Of a stretch of 64,000 bases of DNA, positions 32,820 to 42,924 are shown piece by piece (positions within the stretch are counted from its first letter, which is position 1; every line of letters starts with the position of its first letter). Made by a program: the position numbers and the translations under genes. The stretch covers positions 1 through 64,000 of the forward strand of contig NZ_CAJZAI010000018.1 in assembly GCF_914271435.1 (NCBI RefSeq). The letters are read 5' to 3'. Below the pieces are notes generated by a model. It did not search any database. It was not told the DNA's origin and saw only the letters and a program-made list of their open reading frames with translations. The stretch is from Cupriavidus laharis (lineage in GTDB: Bacteria; Pseudomonadota; Gammaproteobacteria; Burkholderiales; Burkholderiaceae).

Positions 32820-33746
32820 ATGACCCTGACAATCCGACCGCCATCGCCCGATTCGATACCGTGCTGCTCTGGATGCTCCATGGCACGCTTCTGCCTGGTT
32901 GGCCCGTGCCAGTCCGACGGCATCGACCCGGCCGAAACGCTGGCCCAACGCGTCGTCCGGCTGCGCAAGGGCGAACCGCTCTATCTGCTCGGTGATCCGG
33001 TCGCGACCCTGTTCGCTATCCGGGTCGGTACGGTCAAGACGCATGTCGCGACGGAGGACGGGCGCACCCAGGTGGTCGGGTTCCACTTCCCGGGGGAGAT
33101 CGTCGGGCTGGACAGCATCGGCCGCCATCAATACGCCTCGTATGCGACTGCGCTGGAGGACACCAAGGCATGCATGATCCCCATGGACGCGCTACGCACA
33201 CTCGCGGCCAGCACGCCGGCACTCGCCAGCCGTGTGTTCCTGGCGCTGGACCGCCAGGCGCAGCGCACACGCGCGCTGCAGACCCTGCTGGCGCTGATGA
33301 CGGCGGAAGAACGGCTGGTCACCTTCCTGCTGTGGATCTCCGAAGGGCAATCCGCGCGTGGCTTCTCGTCAAGCGAATTCATCCTGCGCATGAGCCGCGA
33401 GGAGATCGGCAGCTATATCGGCCTGACGCTGGAGACCGTCAGCCGGCAGTTTTCCCGGCTCGCGGAATATGGACTGATCCGGGTCAAGCACCGCAGCGTG
33501 GCGCTGGTCGACAAGGCGGGGCTGCGCGCCATTGCCGCCCGTCCCGCGATCTCTGCGGTACCGTCGTCCACAAGCAGCCGGCGCGCCGGTGTACCACATG
33601 CGCCGGCGCAAGGCGCGATACCACTGGCGCCCGAACAGGCGTGGGCGGCGCGGATCCCGCCCCAGTCCGCCGGCGGCGCACGACATACAGATAGCGGCGT
33701 GAAGACAAATCCTTTCGCTTGGGAGACTGGCAATGGACAGCAATGA
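32820..33746 (+). CDS. fnr: FNR-type oxygen-responsive regulator
   Basis: The product is about 308 residues and belongs to the CRP/FNR family. A cysteine cluster at the N-terminus (CCSGCSMARFC: C-x2-C-x5-C) plus a later Cys in EDTKACMIPMD reproduces the four ligands of the FNR [4Fe-4S] cluster, so it should sense oxygen. The cyclic-nucleotide-like beta-roll follows, then the helix-turn-helix MSREEIGSYIGLTLETVSRQ with the E..SR recognition residues of FNR. The C-terminus runs about 60 residues past the usual end as a Pro/Ala/Ser-rich tail and overlaps flhD by 14 bases. The start is the ATG at 32820, with AAGG five bases before it; a GTG two codons earlier is possible. It is co-transcribed with flhDC. 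Confidence 0.9.
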   Translation: MTLTIRPPSPDSIPCCSGCSMARFCLVGPCQSDGIDPAETLAQRVVRLRKGEPLYLLGDPVATLFAIRVGTVKTHVATEDGRTQVVGFHFPGEIVGLDSIGRHQYASYATALEDTKACMIPMDALRTLAASTPALASRVFLALDRQAQRTRALQTLLALMTAEERLVTFLLWISEGQSARGFSSSEFILRMSREEIGSYIGLTLETVSRQFSRLAEYGLIRVKHRSVALVDKAGLRAIAARPAISAVPSSTSSRRAGVPHAPAQGAIPLAPEQAWAARIPPQSAGGARHTDSGVKTNPFAWETGNGQQ

Positions 33747-34050
33747 CCTGGTACGCGAAATCAAGGACGTGAATCTGGCCTACCTGCTGCTGGTGCAGCG
33801 CCTGATGCGCCAGGACGAGGCCGAGGCCCTGCTAAGGCTAGGCATCCGCAAGGAGATCGGGCAAGCGCTGGTGGCGTTGACGCCGGCGCAAATGCTGGCC
33901 CTGGCGCGCTCGAGCATGGTGCTGTGCCGCTTCCGGCTGGACAACGGTGCGTTGCTCGAGGCGCTGGCGGGCATCAGGCCCCGGCACGAGCTGTGCAACA
34001 TGCATACGGCCATCGTATTGGCCGCACAAGCCCTGGAGGAAGGAAGATGA
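33733..34050 (+). CDS. flhD: Flagellar master regulator subunit FlhD
   Basis: The 105-residue FlhD is the non-DNA-contacting subunit of the FlhD4C2 activator of class II flagellar genes. DLVREIKDVNLAYLLLVQRL, then LIRQD-like MRQDEAEALLRLGI and LTPAQMLALARSSMVLCRF match the family end to end. GGGAG lies seven bases before the ATG. The start overlaps the FNR gene by 14 bases and the stop overlaps flhC as ATGA. No flagellar structural genes are adjacent. Confidence 0.95.
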   Translation: MDSNDLVREIKDVNLAYLLLVQRLMRQDEAEALLRLGIRKEIGQALVALTPAQMLALARSSMVLCRFRLDNGALLEALAGIRPRHELCNMHTAIVLAAQALEEGR

Positions 34051-34679
34051 AGACCACCTCGCAACCTGCGCCGGCTCGTAGTGCCCTGCAGGATGCCAAC
34101 GATACCCAGCTAGCCATCGAGCTGATCGGCCTAGGAGCCCGTCCGCAGGTCGTGGAGGCCGAGGTGGCGCTATCCCGCAGCCGCGTGTACCGGCTGTATC
34201 GGGAGCTGACGGGAGCGTCCCCGCCGAAGGGCATGCTGCCGTTTTCGGCTGACTGGTTCGTGACATGGCGGCCCAATGCGCATGCGTCCTACCTGCTGAG
34301 CGTCCATGAGTTCATGCAGCAGCGGGCCGGGCTGCCAGGCATTCGCGCCGTGCTGAACAGCTACCGCGTGTATGCCGGCCACATGCAGGCCAGCAACGAG
34401 GAATGCCTGATCAGCTTCACGCGCTTCTGGACACTGGTGCGCTTCCGTGAAGGCGGGCTGCTGCAGTTGTCGACATGCCCTTGCTGCGGTGGTCGCTATG
34501 TGACGCATGCCCACGAGCCGCTGGCTTCGTTCATCTGCAGCTTGTGCGAGCCACCGTCACGGGTGCGCCGCGGCGTGCGCCGTGCGGCGCCTTCCCGCGT
34601 ACCCGAAATTGACTTGCCCACGCCGGGCGGCCGAGTTCCGGTCGCAGAGCCGGCGTTCGGGATGGTGCCTGCGCTATGA
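34047..34679 (+). CDS. flhC: Flagellar master regulator subunit FlhC
   Basis: The 210-residue FlhC binds DNA in the FlhDC complex. DTQLAIELIGLGARPQVVEA, SRSRVYRLYRELTGASPPKG and LPFSADWFVTWRPNAHASYL are family hallmarks. The zinc site reads CPCC near residue 145 and CSLC seventeen residues later, the normal CxxC-x16-CxxC spacing. The ATG overlaps the flhD stop. A Pro/Arg-rich tail of about 40 residues follows the zinc site. It is probably co-transcribed with the next gene. Confidence 0.95.
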   Translation: MKTTSQPAPARSALQDANDTQLAIELIGLGARPQVVEAEVALSRSRVYRLYRELTGASPPKGMLPFSADWFVTWRPNAHASYLLSVHEFMQQRAGLPGIRAVLNSYRVYAGHMQASNEECLISFTRFWTLVRFREGGLLQLSTCPCCGGRYVTHAHEPLASFICSLCEPPSRVRRGVRRAAPSRVPEIDLPTPGGRVPVAEPAFGMVPAL

Positions 34680-34776
34680 GCACGGCCGTGCTGTCCCGAT
34701 TGCCAGGGGCATTGCTGTACCTCGATTCATGCCCGGCTGTCCGGGCTGCACAACTGACACCGGAGGCCCTATCCCT

Positions 34777-35634
34777 ATGACAGGCAATGGATTCAGTCGC
34801 CACGAGACGCTGCTGCCGCCGGCGCGAGCCGATGGCTGGCGCAGGTTGGGACCAATGATACGGCCGATGACGAGAACCGAATTTATCGGGCCGATGAAGC
34901 CGAGGGACATCATCAACGCGCTGGGCGGCGACGAGGAGCGCGAGCGCTGCGTCCGGGTCGGCCTGAGGGTGCTGGAAAGCGCCGGGCGACCACCGGCGCG
35001 CTCGGTGATCACCATCGGACCGGGCCGGTGGGCCACCCTGGATTTCTATGTCGATGCAGACTGCGGTACGTGCTGTGAACTGGACAGCGCCCTGCAGACA
35101 GGGCTGGCGGAACATATCACCAGCGTATTGCCGCCGGGCCTGTCGCTGGGCATTCGTCCGCTGGCCGACTACGCGCAGCAGGTCGGGACGGAGACCGACC
35201 ACGGCACTGCCGAGCGCTTCCGGGCGTGCGCGCGCGACCTGTTGCTGCGCGGTGGCGAGATGAACCAGCGGATGTCGGCCGTCTGTGCCTACCTGTCCGC
35301 CATGTACGAGGCGCGCGCGGCGGCCGGCCGGCTGGGCTACCTCGACCAGAGCCTGCTGGAAGATGGCCAGGAGGCCTTGAGCTGGCGGCTACGGCGGCAC
35401 CGCAGCGTGGAAGGGCGGGCGTTGGCCCAGCGGCTGGAGCGCCTCTCGCACGCCGCCGAGGGCGCGCTCTACGAGTTCGGCACCGGTTTCAGCTTCGAGA
35501 ACGCGACCTACCAGTTCGAGCTGATGCGGTGCTTCCACGATCAGCTCGAGCAATTCCACAAGACCAGCCGCCCGGACGCCGTCGGCTGGTCTGACCTGAC
35601 CCGCCGCGCGGCGTACGCGAACGGCAAGCGCTGA
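34777..35634 (+). CDS. Protein of unknown function downstream of flhDC
   Basis: The product is 285 residues and soluble. The start at 34777 (MTGNGFSRHETLLPP) has GGAGG ten bases upstream; an in-frame extension to 34507 would read through flhC. The central part contains a short Cys motif (DCGTCCELD) and a helical C-terminal half (RLGYLDQSLLEDGQEALSWR; AEGALYEFGTGFSFENATYQ). No family is recognised. Only 97 bases separate it from flhC on the same strand, so it may share the FNR-flhDC transcript, and a motility-linked role is an inference from that alone. Confidence 0.65.
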   Translation: MTGNGFSRHETLLPPARADGWRRLGPMIRPMTRTEFIGPMKPRDIINALGGDEERERCVRVGLRVLESAGRPPARSVITIGPGRWATLDFYVDADCGTCCELDSALQTGLAEHITSVLPPGLSLGIRPLADYAQQVGTETDHGTAERFRACARDLLLRGGEMNQRMSAVCAYLSAMYEARAAAGRLGYLDQSLLEDGQEALSWRLRRHRSVEGRALAQRLERLSHAAEGALYEFGTGFSFENATYQFELMRCFHDQLEQFHKTSRPDAVGWSDLTRRAAYANGKR

Positions 35635-35654
35635 ACGCAGACGGCGGGCGACGC

Positions 35655-37103
35655 TCAGATCCCAGCCATGCAGGTGTACTTGATCACCAGGTAGTCCTCG
35701 ATGCCGTAGTGCGAGCCCTCGCGGCCCACGCCGGACTGTTTCACGCCGCCGAACGGCGCGACCTCGTTCGAGATCAGCCCGGTGTTCACGCCCACCATGC
35801 CGTACTCGAGCCGCTCCGAGACGCGCCAGACACGGCCGAGGTCGCGCGCATAGAAGTAGCTGGCCAGGCCGAATTCGGTGTCGTTGGCCATGGCCACGAC
35901 ATCGTCCTCGGTCTTGAAGCGGAACAGCGGCGCCAGCGGGCCGAAGGTTTCTTCACGCGCGACCAGCATGGCGGGCGCGACATCGGCCAGGACGGTCGGC
36001 TCGAAGAAGGTATGGCCAAGCCCGTGGCGATGGCCGCCCTGCAGCACGCGGGCACCCTTGCCGAGCGCGTCGGCGATATGCTCTTCGACCTTGGCCACGG
36101 CCTTCTCGTCGATCAGCGGGCCGATGCGCACGCCTTCGTCCATGCCATTGCCCACCTTCAGCTGCGCCACGGCGGCCACCAGCTTTTCCGCAAACGCGTC
36201 GTAGACCTTGTCCTGCACGTAGATCCGGTTCGCACAGACGCAAGTCTGGCCGGCGTTGCGGTACTTGGAGATGATGGCGCCTTCGACCGCGGCATCGAGG
36301 TCGGCATCGTCGAACACGATGAACGGCGCATTGCCGCCGAGTTCCATCGACACCTTCTTGATCGTGGACGCGGTCTGCGCCATCAGCACGCGGCCCACTT
36401 CGGTCGAACCCGTGAAGGTCAGCTTGCGCACCAGCGGGTTGCTGCTCAGTTCACCGCCGATGGCGCCCGCCGAGCCCGTCACCACGGACAGTACGCCGGC
36501 CGGGATGCCCGCACGTTCGGCCAGCACCGCAAGCGCCAGCGCCGTCAGCGGGGTTTGCGATGCCGGCTTGACCACCATGGTGCAGCCAGCGGCCAGCGCC
36601 GGGCCAGCCTTGCGGGTGATCATGGCCGCCGGGAAGTTCCACGGCGTGATGGCCGCGCACACGCCCACCGGCTCCTTGGTCACGACAATGCGCTGGCTGC
36701 TGACCGGCGCCGGGATGGTTTCGCCATAGACGCGCTTGCCTTCCTCGGCAAACCACTCGATGAATGAGGCGGCGTAGGCAATCTCGCCCCTGGCCTCGGC
36801 AAACGGTTTGCCCTGCTCGGCGGTCATGATGCGGGCCAGGTCGTCCTGGTTGGCAAGGATCAGCTCGAACCACTTGCGCAACAGCGCCGAGCGTTCCTTG
36901 GCCAGGCGCGCACGCCAGGCCGGCAGCGCGCGGTTGGCAGCCTCGATCGCATGGCGGGTTTCCTCGGCGCCGAACTGCGGCACTTGCGCCACGCGCTCGC
37001 CGGTGGCTGGGTTGGTAACGTCAATGCGGCGTTCGCCGTCGATCCAGCGTCCGTCGATATAGCACTGCTGGCGCAGCAGGGAGGGGTCTTGGAGCTTCAG
37101 CAT
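35655..37103 (-). CDS. gabD: NAD(P)-dependent succinate-semialdehyde dehydrogenase
   Basis: GabD (EC 1.5.1.16-type aldehyde dehydrogenase, closest to EC 1.2.1.16/79) oxidises succinate semialdehyde to succinate. The product is 482 residues. ALDH motifs are complete: ITPWNFPAAMITRKAGPALA, the general-base Glu in VSMELGGNAPFIVFDDADLD, the catalytic Cys in NAGQTCVCANRIYVQ, and EETFGPLAPLFRF. The N-terminus (LLRQQCYIDGRWIDGERRID) and C-terminus (GGVKQSGVGREGSHYGIEDY) match the GabD subgroup. Exact semialdehyde specificity cannot be proven. It is transcribed alone, convergent with the flhDC-linked gene. Confidence 0.88.
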   Translation of the reverse strand: MLKLQDPSLLRQQCYIDGRWIDGERRIDVTNPATGERVAQVPQFGAEETRHAIEAANRALPAWRARLAKERSALLRKWFELILANQDDLARIMTAEQGKPFAEARGEIAYAASFIEWFAEEGKRVYGETIPAPVSSQRIVVTKEPVGVCAAITPWNFPAAMITRKAGPALAAGCTMVVKPASQTPLTALALAVLAERAGIPAGVLSVVTGSAGAIGGELSSNPLVRKLTFTGSTEVGRVLMAQTASTIKKVSMELGGNAPFIVFDDADLDAAVEGAIISKYRNAGQTCVCANRIYVQDKVYDAFAEKLVAAVAQLKVGNGMDEGVRIGPLIDEKAVAKVEEHIADALGKGARVLQGGHRHGLGHTFFEPTVLADVAPAMLVAREETFGPLAPLFRFKTEDDVVAMANDTEFGLASYFYARDLGRVWRVSERLEYGMVGVNTGLISNEVAPFGGVKQSGVGREGSHYGIEDYLVIKYTCMAGI

Positions 37104-37425
37104 GGTCGTTCGTCCATTGAAAAAACTGCCGGGATGGGGATGGCGCGATCGAAGCATTGTAATCGCCACCGCGTGTCCTGGCGGGATGGCCAGGTGTGGC
37201 ATTTGCGGCGCATGAAGATGGGACGAACCGCGCAATCCGCAGGCGTCTCACGCAGGAGTGCCCGAGTGCTTGTTGAGTTCAAGCATGTATCGCGCCTGCA
37301 TGGCGCGTCAATCTCAGCGGGGCAATGCCAGGCAGGCTGGCGTGAAGCGACAGCAAGTCGCGCGTGTTACGGATTACAGGGAAGTTGTGGCCGCAGGATG
37401 GGCCAGATGGCGTGCTATCTGCCAA
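37104..37425. other. Intergenic region without a recognised gene
   Basis: This 322-base stretch lies between the gabD start and the DUF3079 stop. Short open frames on the plus strand lack ribosome sites and family patterns. It presumably holds the gabD promoter and the DUF3079 3' end. No repeat or RNA is recognised. Confidence 0.4.
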
Positions 37426-37626
37426 TCAACTGGAACTGGTCGTCGGTTGCTCGGGCTCGATGCCCCAGTCGCCAAACTCCAGCCAGTCGTCGCCGAGCAG
37501 TTCGGCGGGATGCTGGGTACGGCTTGACCCATTGCCGCAGCCCATGGAGTCCACCGGACAGTACTTATCGCAGCCCCAGCAGATGCGCTCCGGGTGGCTG
37601 GGGTGCAGCGGGAATTTCTTCGCCAT
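37426..37626 (-). CDS. DUF3079 small Cys-rich protein
   Basis: The protein is 66 residues. KKFPLHPSHPERICWGCDKY, then C-P-V-D-S-M-GCGNGSSRTQHPAEL and LLGDDWLEFGDWG match DUF3079 across the whole length. The four Cys in CWGC-x2-YC and GC could bind zinc or iron. Function is unknown. The start at 37626 (MAKKFPL) is set by the family; ATG codons at MGVI and further upstream are possible, and no ribosome site is strong. It stands alone. Confidence 0.85.
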   Translation of the reverse strand: MAKKFPLHPSHPERICWGCDKYCPVDSMGCGNGSSRTQHPAELLGDDWLEFGDWGIEPEQPTTSSS

Positions 37627-37899
37627 GATGACGCCCATCGGACGTTGTGCCGATGTAACGAGAGTGTTGAATCTAGTCAAGTATGGCGCGGCGATGCAGA
37701 CGTGATTTGCCGGAGATCAATCTCGGCGCACGCGGCCATGTTTGGTTCCGGTGATGCTGTCCGCGTCGCGGCGATCCATGCTGCATCAGGAACACGCTAT
37801 GTCGGGAGGACCAGGACTGGGAGGATGCCCGCGCTTCCGAGGTGGCGTTGGGTGCACGGCCGCGCGCGTAGGTTGGGGCGAGATGAACCCGCAGGACGA
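37627..37899. other. Intergenic region without a recognised gene
   Basis: This stretch lies between the DUF3079 start and the hipA stop. Nothing is recognised; it should carry the DUF3079 promoter. Confidence 0.35.
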
Positions 37900-39177
37900 T
37901 CAGGGGTTTTCGATCAACCACTGACTGTAGGCAAAGGCCGCACGAGCCTCAGCAATCAGCCCGTCCAGCCTGGCGGCGTCCTCCATGACCGGACGCGCAG
38001 CCTCGCGCAGCATCGGCTCCCAGTTCGTGGCCACGAGCGCCGCCGTGGCTTGCAGCCAGGCTCTCGCCGCGTCGGCATCCATGCCGAAATGGCTCGCGGC
38101 GGCGGTCAGACGCGGCACCCCGGTGCGGGCCGAGCCGTCTGCGCTGGTGGCCATGGAAAGGCTGGGGCCTTCGGCGAGCGGCTGAGGCACCGCCGACATC
38201 GCTGGGGTGATGTCAAACGCCGGTGCCAGCCGCCAGCCGCGTCGGGCATTGCCGTCATGCAGCAGCCCGTGGTTCAGCGGGTGATCGTCGACGTTGCCAA
38301 CCAGCGCGTTGAAGGCCATGCGCCGCCACAACTCACGCAATAGCTCGCCCAGATCGTCTCGCCCCCTGGCCCATACTCGCAGGGCATCGCCGAGGTTCAG
38401 ATAGGAGCGCTGCGGATCGCCCCTCACCGCGTCCAAAGGTAGCCGCAGCACCGTGTGCGCGCTGGCGAACAAGCGGCGCTGCGGGCGATATGGGTCGCCC
38501 GCGCGGTCAAACCGCTCGACCAGCAGCACCTGGTGCGAGCCGAAGGTGTGCAGCACCACCGGTGCGACGTCGAGCCCGGCCATTTGCGCCAATTGCATCG
38601 TGACGAATTCGCGGGCCGGCATGGCAGGCCGGTCACCGCGGTCCTGCATCTTCGCCAGCCAGAGGCGGCCCTCATGCACGAGGGTTGCCTTAGGGCGCTC
38701 GCCCCCGGCGCTCGTGTCTAGGTCCTCATTGAGCCGGCGCAGCGCCCGGCTAGCGGGCGTTGCCGCATCCAGCACCTCGGCGAGCGGTTTCAGATCCTCC
38801 AGTCCCTTGGGTCGCCAGGCCAGCTTGCGTTCGATGTCGACACAGACCTCGATAGCACCAACACCATCCGGGACCCCGCGCTCGAGCAGTTCGAGGGGGC
38901 TCAGCTCGGTGCCCGCATGCGCATTCAGGCGGTCCGCCCCGTAGCCGGCTGGCTTGGCATCGCGGATCACGCCGGGGAGGCCGTCAGGGGCCGGAATGGC
39001 GATGCCGCGGGCACTACGCACGAGGCGAAGCGCAACCGGGTCCAGTGGTAGCGCATCGCCGCGCGCAAGATAGTCGGGCCGATAGTTGAACCGGGCCGCG
39101 CGATCGACCGTGAGATCGGCGGCATGCAATGGCGTGTCGCTACCTGGCAGCCAAGCCCAGACGGGAACCGTGGTCAT
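37900..39177 (-). CDS. hipA: HipA-like kinase toxin
   Basis: The product is 425 residues. HipA-type Ser/Thr kinases phosphorylate targets such as glutamyl-tRNA synthetase and arrest growth. The N-terminal half has the HipA couple region (FNYRPDYLARGDALPLDPVA). KATLVHEGRLWLAKM carries the ATP-binding lysine; the catalytic loop reads AFNALVGNVDDHPLNHGLL (DDHxxN) and the magnesium site RLAPAFDITP. The kinase residues look intact. Its start shares one base with the antitoxin stop (TGATG), so it is translated after the antitoxin. It differs from E. coli HipA in a longer N-terminal linker, so it may belong to another HipA subgroup. Confidence 0.88.
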   Translation of the reverse strand: MTTVPVWAWLPGSDTPLHAADLTVDRAARFNYRPDYLARGDALPLDPVALRLVRSARGIAIPAPDGLPGVIRDAKPAGYGADRLNAHAGTELSPLELLERGVPDGVGAIEVCVDIERKLAWRPKGLEDLKPLAEVLDAATPASRALRRLNEDLDTSAGGERPKATLVHEGRLWLAKMQDRGDRPAMPAREFVTMQLAQMAGLDVAPVVLHTFGSHQVLLVERFDRAGDPYRPQRRLFASAHTVLRLPLDAVRGDPQRSYLNLGDALRVWARGRDDLGELLRELWRRMAFNALVGNVDDHPLNHGLLHDGNARRGWRLAPAFDITPAMSAVPQPLAEGPSLSMATSADGSARTGVPRLTAAASHFGMDADAARAWLQATAALVATNWEPMLREAARPVMEDAARLDGLIAEARAAFAYSQWLIENP

Positions 39178-39488
39178 CAGCGGCCAACCTGCCGTTCGGC
39201 AAACGAAATGGCCTCAGGGTCGCGGTGTGGATCGAGCACCTCGTCCAACTGGCCGAGCAAGTGCAGTCCTTGCAGGACTTTGAGCAGGTTGCCAATCGAC
39301 ACGCCGTCGGCACCCGCCTCCAGTGACCGCAGCGTGGAGGGCGACACATCCGACAGGCTGGCGAGTTGCTCCTGTGTCATTTCGCGCAGCTTCCGCGCCA
39401 TGATCAAGCGCTTCCCCAGGCGCTCCAGAGCGCCCTTGACGAGAATGGGGGTGTGCTTCGGCGAGCGACGCGGCGGAGTCGATGTCAT
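39177..39488 (-). CDS. hipB: HipB-like antitoxin
   Basis: The product is 103 residues, a Xre/Cro-type helix-turn-helix protein: LGKRLIMARKLREMTQEQLA, then LSDVSPSTLRSLEAGADGVS and IGNLLKVLQGLHLLGQLDEV. Antitoxins of this type bind HipA and repress the operon. The stop overlaps the hipA start by one base. The ATG at 39488 has only a weak GAG upstream. The region immediately upstream is AT-rich and carries an inverted repeat that may be its operator. Confidence 0.88.
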   Translation of the reverse strand: MTSTPPRRSPKHTPILVKGALERLGKRLIMARKLREMTQEQLASLSDVSPSTLRSLEAGADGVSIGNLLKVLQGLHLLGQLDEVLDPHRDPEAISFAERQVGR

Positions 39489-39497
39489 GGCTCAAAA

Positions 39498-39553
39498 ATA
39501 AGGGTTATTCGCCATAATATCAACAAAAATCTGGCAGAAATTGTTGCCCTTAT
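39498..39553. promoter_or_regulatory. Candidate operator of the hip operon
   Basis: An inverted repeat ATAAGGG (39498-39504) and CCCTTAT (39547-39553) with 42 bases between lies just upstream of the antitoxin. The spacing is about four helical turns, as for paired HipB dimer sites. On the minus strand a TATTAT between the arms could be the -10 element. Confidence 0.4.
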
Positions 39554-39592
39554 GTAGATGCCATCCAAACGCCGGTGAACGCGGCAACCTGC

Positions 39593-39694
39593 TCAGACGG
39601 AAAGTGCCTGAGCCGCCAGCTTCATCAGCAGGCCGCTGGCTAGGCAAAGCGTTACCCACCCGGCCAGGATCAGTGCGTTGTCACGAAGGGTCAT
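39593..39694 (-). CDS. Membrane microprotein of 33 residues
   Basis: A short frame encodes 33 residues: MTLRDNALILAGWVTLCLAS, continuing as one hydrophobic helix and ending KLAAQALSV. GGAGA lies at good spacing before the ATG at 39694, and one helix plus flanking charges is the usual form of a small inner-membrane protein. It lies 38 bases downstream of the DPYSDGA-repeat gene on the same strand. Function is unknown, and the case rests on the ribosome site and the helix. Confidence 0.45.
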   Translation of the reverse strand: MTLRDNALILAGWVTLCLASGLLMKLAAQALSV

Positions 39695-39732
39695 GGCAGT
39701 CTCCGGTCTTGTTCCGCGATGCAACGCCTGCG

Positions 39733-40062
39733 TCAGGCGTGCGCACCGTCGCTGTACGGGTCGAAGCTGCGTGCGGGGCTTTCGGAAACGCCATTGCGGT
39801 CCAGGCCTGCCACCGTGCGAGCACCGTCCGTGTAGGGATCTGCCGTGCGGAACTGGTAACTGTAGCGGTCGCCAGCATGGGTGTCGGCCACGAAGCGGGC
39901 GCCATCGCTGTACGGATCGGCATTGCGCACGCGGTACTCGTAGCCATAGCGGTCCCCGGCGTGCGTGCTCGTCGAGGGGGCTGCATGGGCGACGCCGACG
40001 GCGGCAGCGAGCGAGAGCAGCAGGGCGGAAGCGGCGGTACGGATAACGAGGGTGCGCGACAT
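39733..40062 (-). CDS. Exported protein with DPYSDGA repeats
   Basis: The product is 109 residues with a clear signal peptide (MSRTLVIRTAASALLLSLAA, cleavage after VAHA). The mature part is about 80 residues built from two and a half repeats: HAGDRYGYEYRVRNADPYSD, HAGDRYSYQFRTADPYTDGA and a final SFDPYSDGAHA. Each unit has a DPY(S/T)DGA core. The protein is periplasmic or secreted. GGAG precedes the ATG. I know no function for this family; the repeat suggests ligand, metal or surface binding. Confidence 0.75.
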   Translation of the reverse strand: MSRTLVIRTAASALLLSLAAAVGVAHAAPSTSTHAGDRYGYEYRVRNADPYSDGARFVADTHAGDRYSYQFRTADPYTDGARTVAGLDRNGVSESPARSFDPYSDGAHA

Positions 40063-40229
40063 GATGATCTCCGGTTTGGTTGAATTTTTCAGAACGCCTG
40101 GTGTTCAGGTTTGTCGTTCATGTGAGCAACTATAGGCCGGGAGCCGCCTCGCATCCGGGCTGCGTTTAGGATAAATTATTCAATTATTTTGAACTATCAG
40201 GGGGGATGTATGGCTGTGCGGCCTGAAAC

Positions 40230-40270
40230 AAAAAGCCGGAGGTGGCATCAGGAATGCCAACCTCCGGCTT
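40230..40270 (-). terminator. Rho-independent terminator of icd
   Basis: On the minus strand the stem AGCCGGAGGTTGGCAT pairs with ATGCCACCTCCGGCT (one bulged base) around a five-base loop, followed by TTTTTG. It lies 43 bases after the icd stop. A second perfect hairpin, GCAGGCGCC-TTGC-GGCGCCTGC (40274-40295), lies between it and the stop. Confidence 0.88.
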
Positions 40271-40312
40271 CAGGCAGGCGCCTTGCGGCGCCTGCGGGGA
40301 TCGGGCTGCCGA

Positions 40313-42556
<2,244 letters not shown>

Positions 42557-42924
42557 TGCTTGCCTCTGGATCGGGGGGATGTCAAAGAATAGAACGACAA
42601 ATAGAACCACGCGCCGGCGGCTGGACCATTCAGTCTCCGGCAAACACTGAATTTTGCCTGACTTTGCTTTCGGGCGGCTGACTTCCACCGCATTTCTTGC
42701 GCGGAAATCGTCGATCCGCCCGGTTTTGGTGCGAAAATCGAGTGGCAAATCGGTCACATCGGGCGTCCGCGCGCGATTTTCAGCCGCCACAGCGTGTTCG
42801 CCGGAATATTCTGACGTTTGCAAGTGTTTACCCTAGGAGCTTGTGGGCAGATCACGCGCGGGCGGACTATCCTGAGATAGTGAGGCAGGAGGCACCCGGC
42901 CCCGGCTGACACTGGAGAATGGTC
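42557..42924. other. Divergent region between icd and the lipoprotein gene
   Basis: These 368 bases contain the promoters of icd (minus) and the lipoprotein gene (plus). The AT-richer part at 42800-42850 (with TAGGGTAAAC on the minus strand) and TATCCTGAG around 42868 are possible promoter pieces but are not conclusive. No RNA gene is seen. Confidence 0.35.

Noticed and set aside
37258-37527. 89-codon plus-strand frame in the gabD-DUF3079 gap
   Set aside because: It has no ribosome site and ends inside the DUF3079 gene on the other strand.
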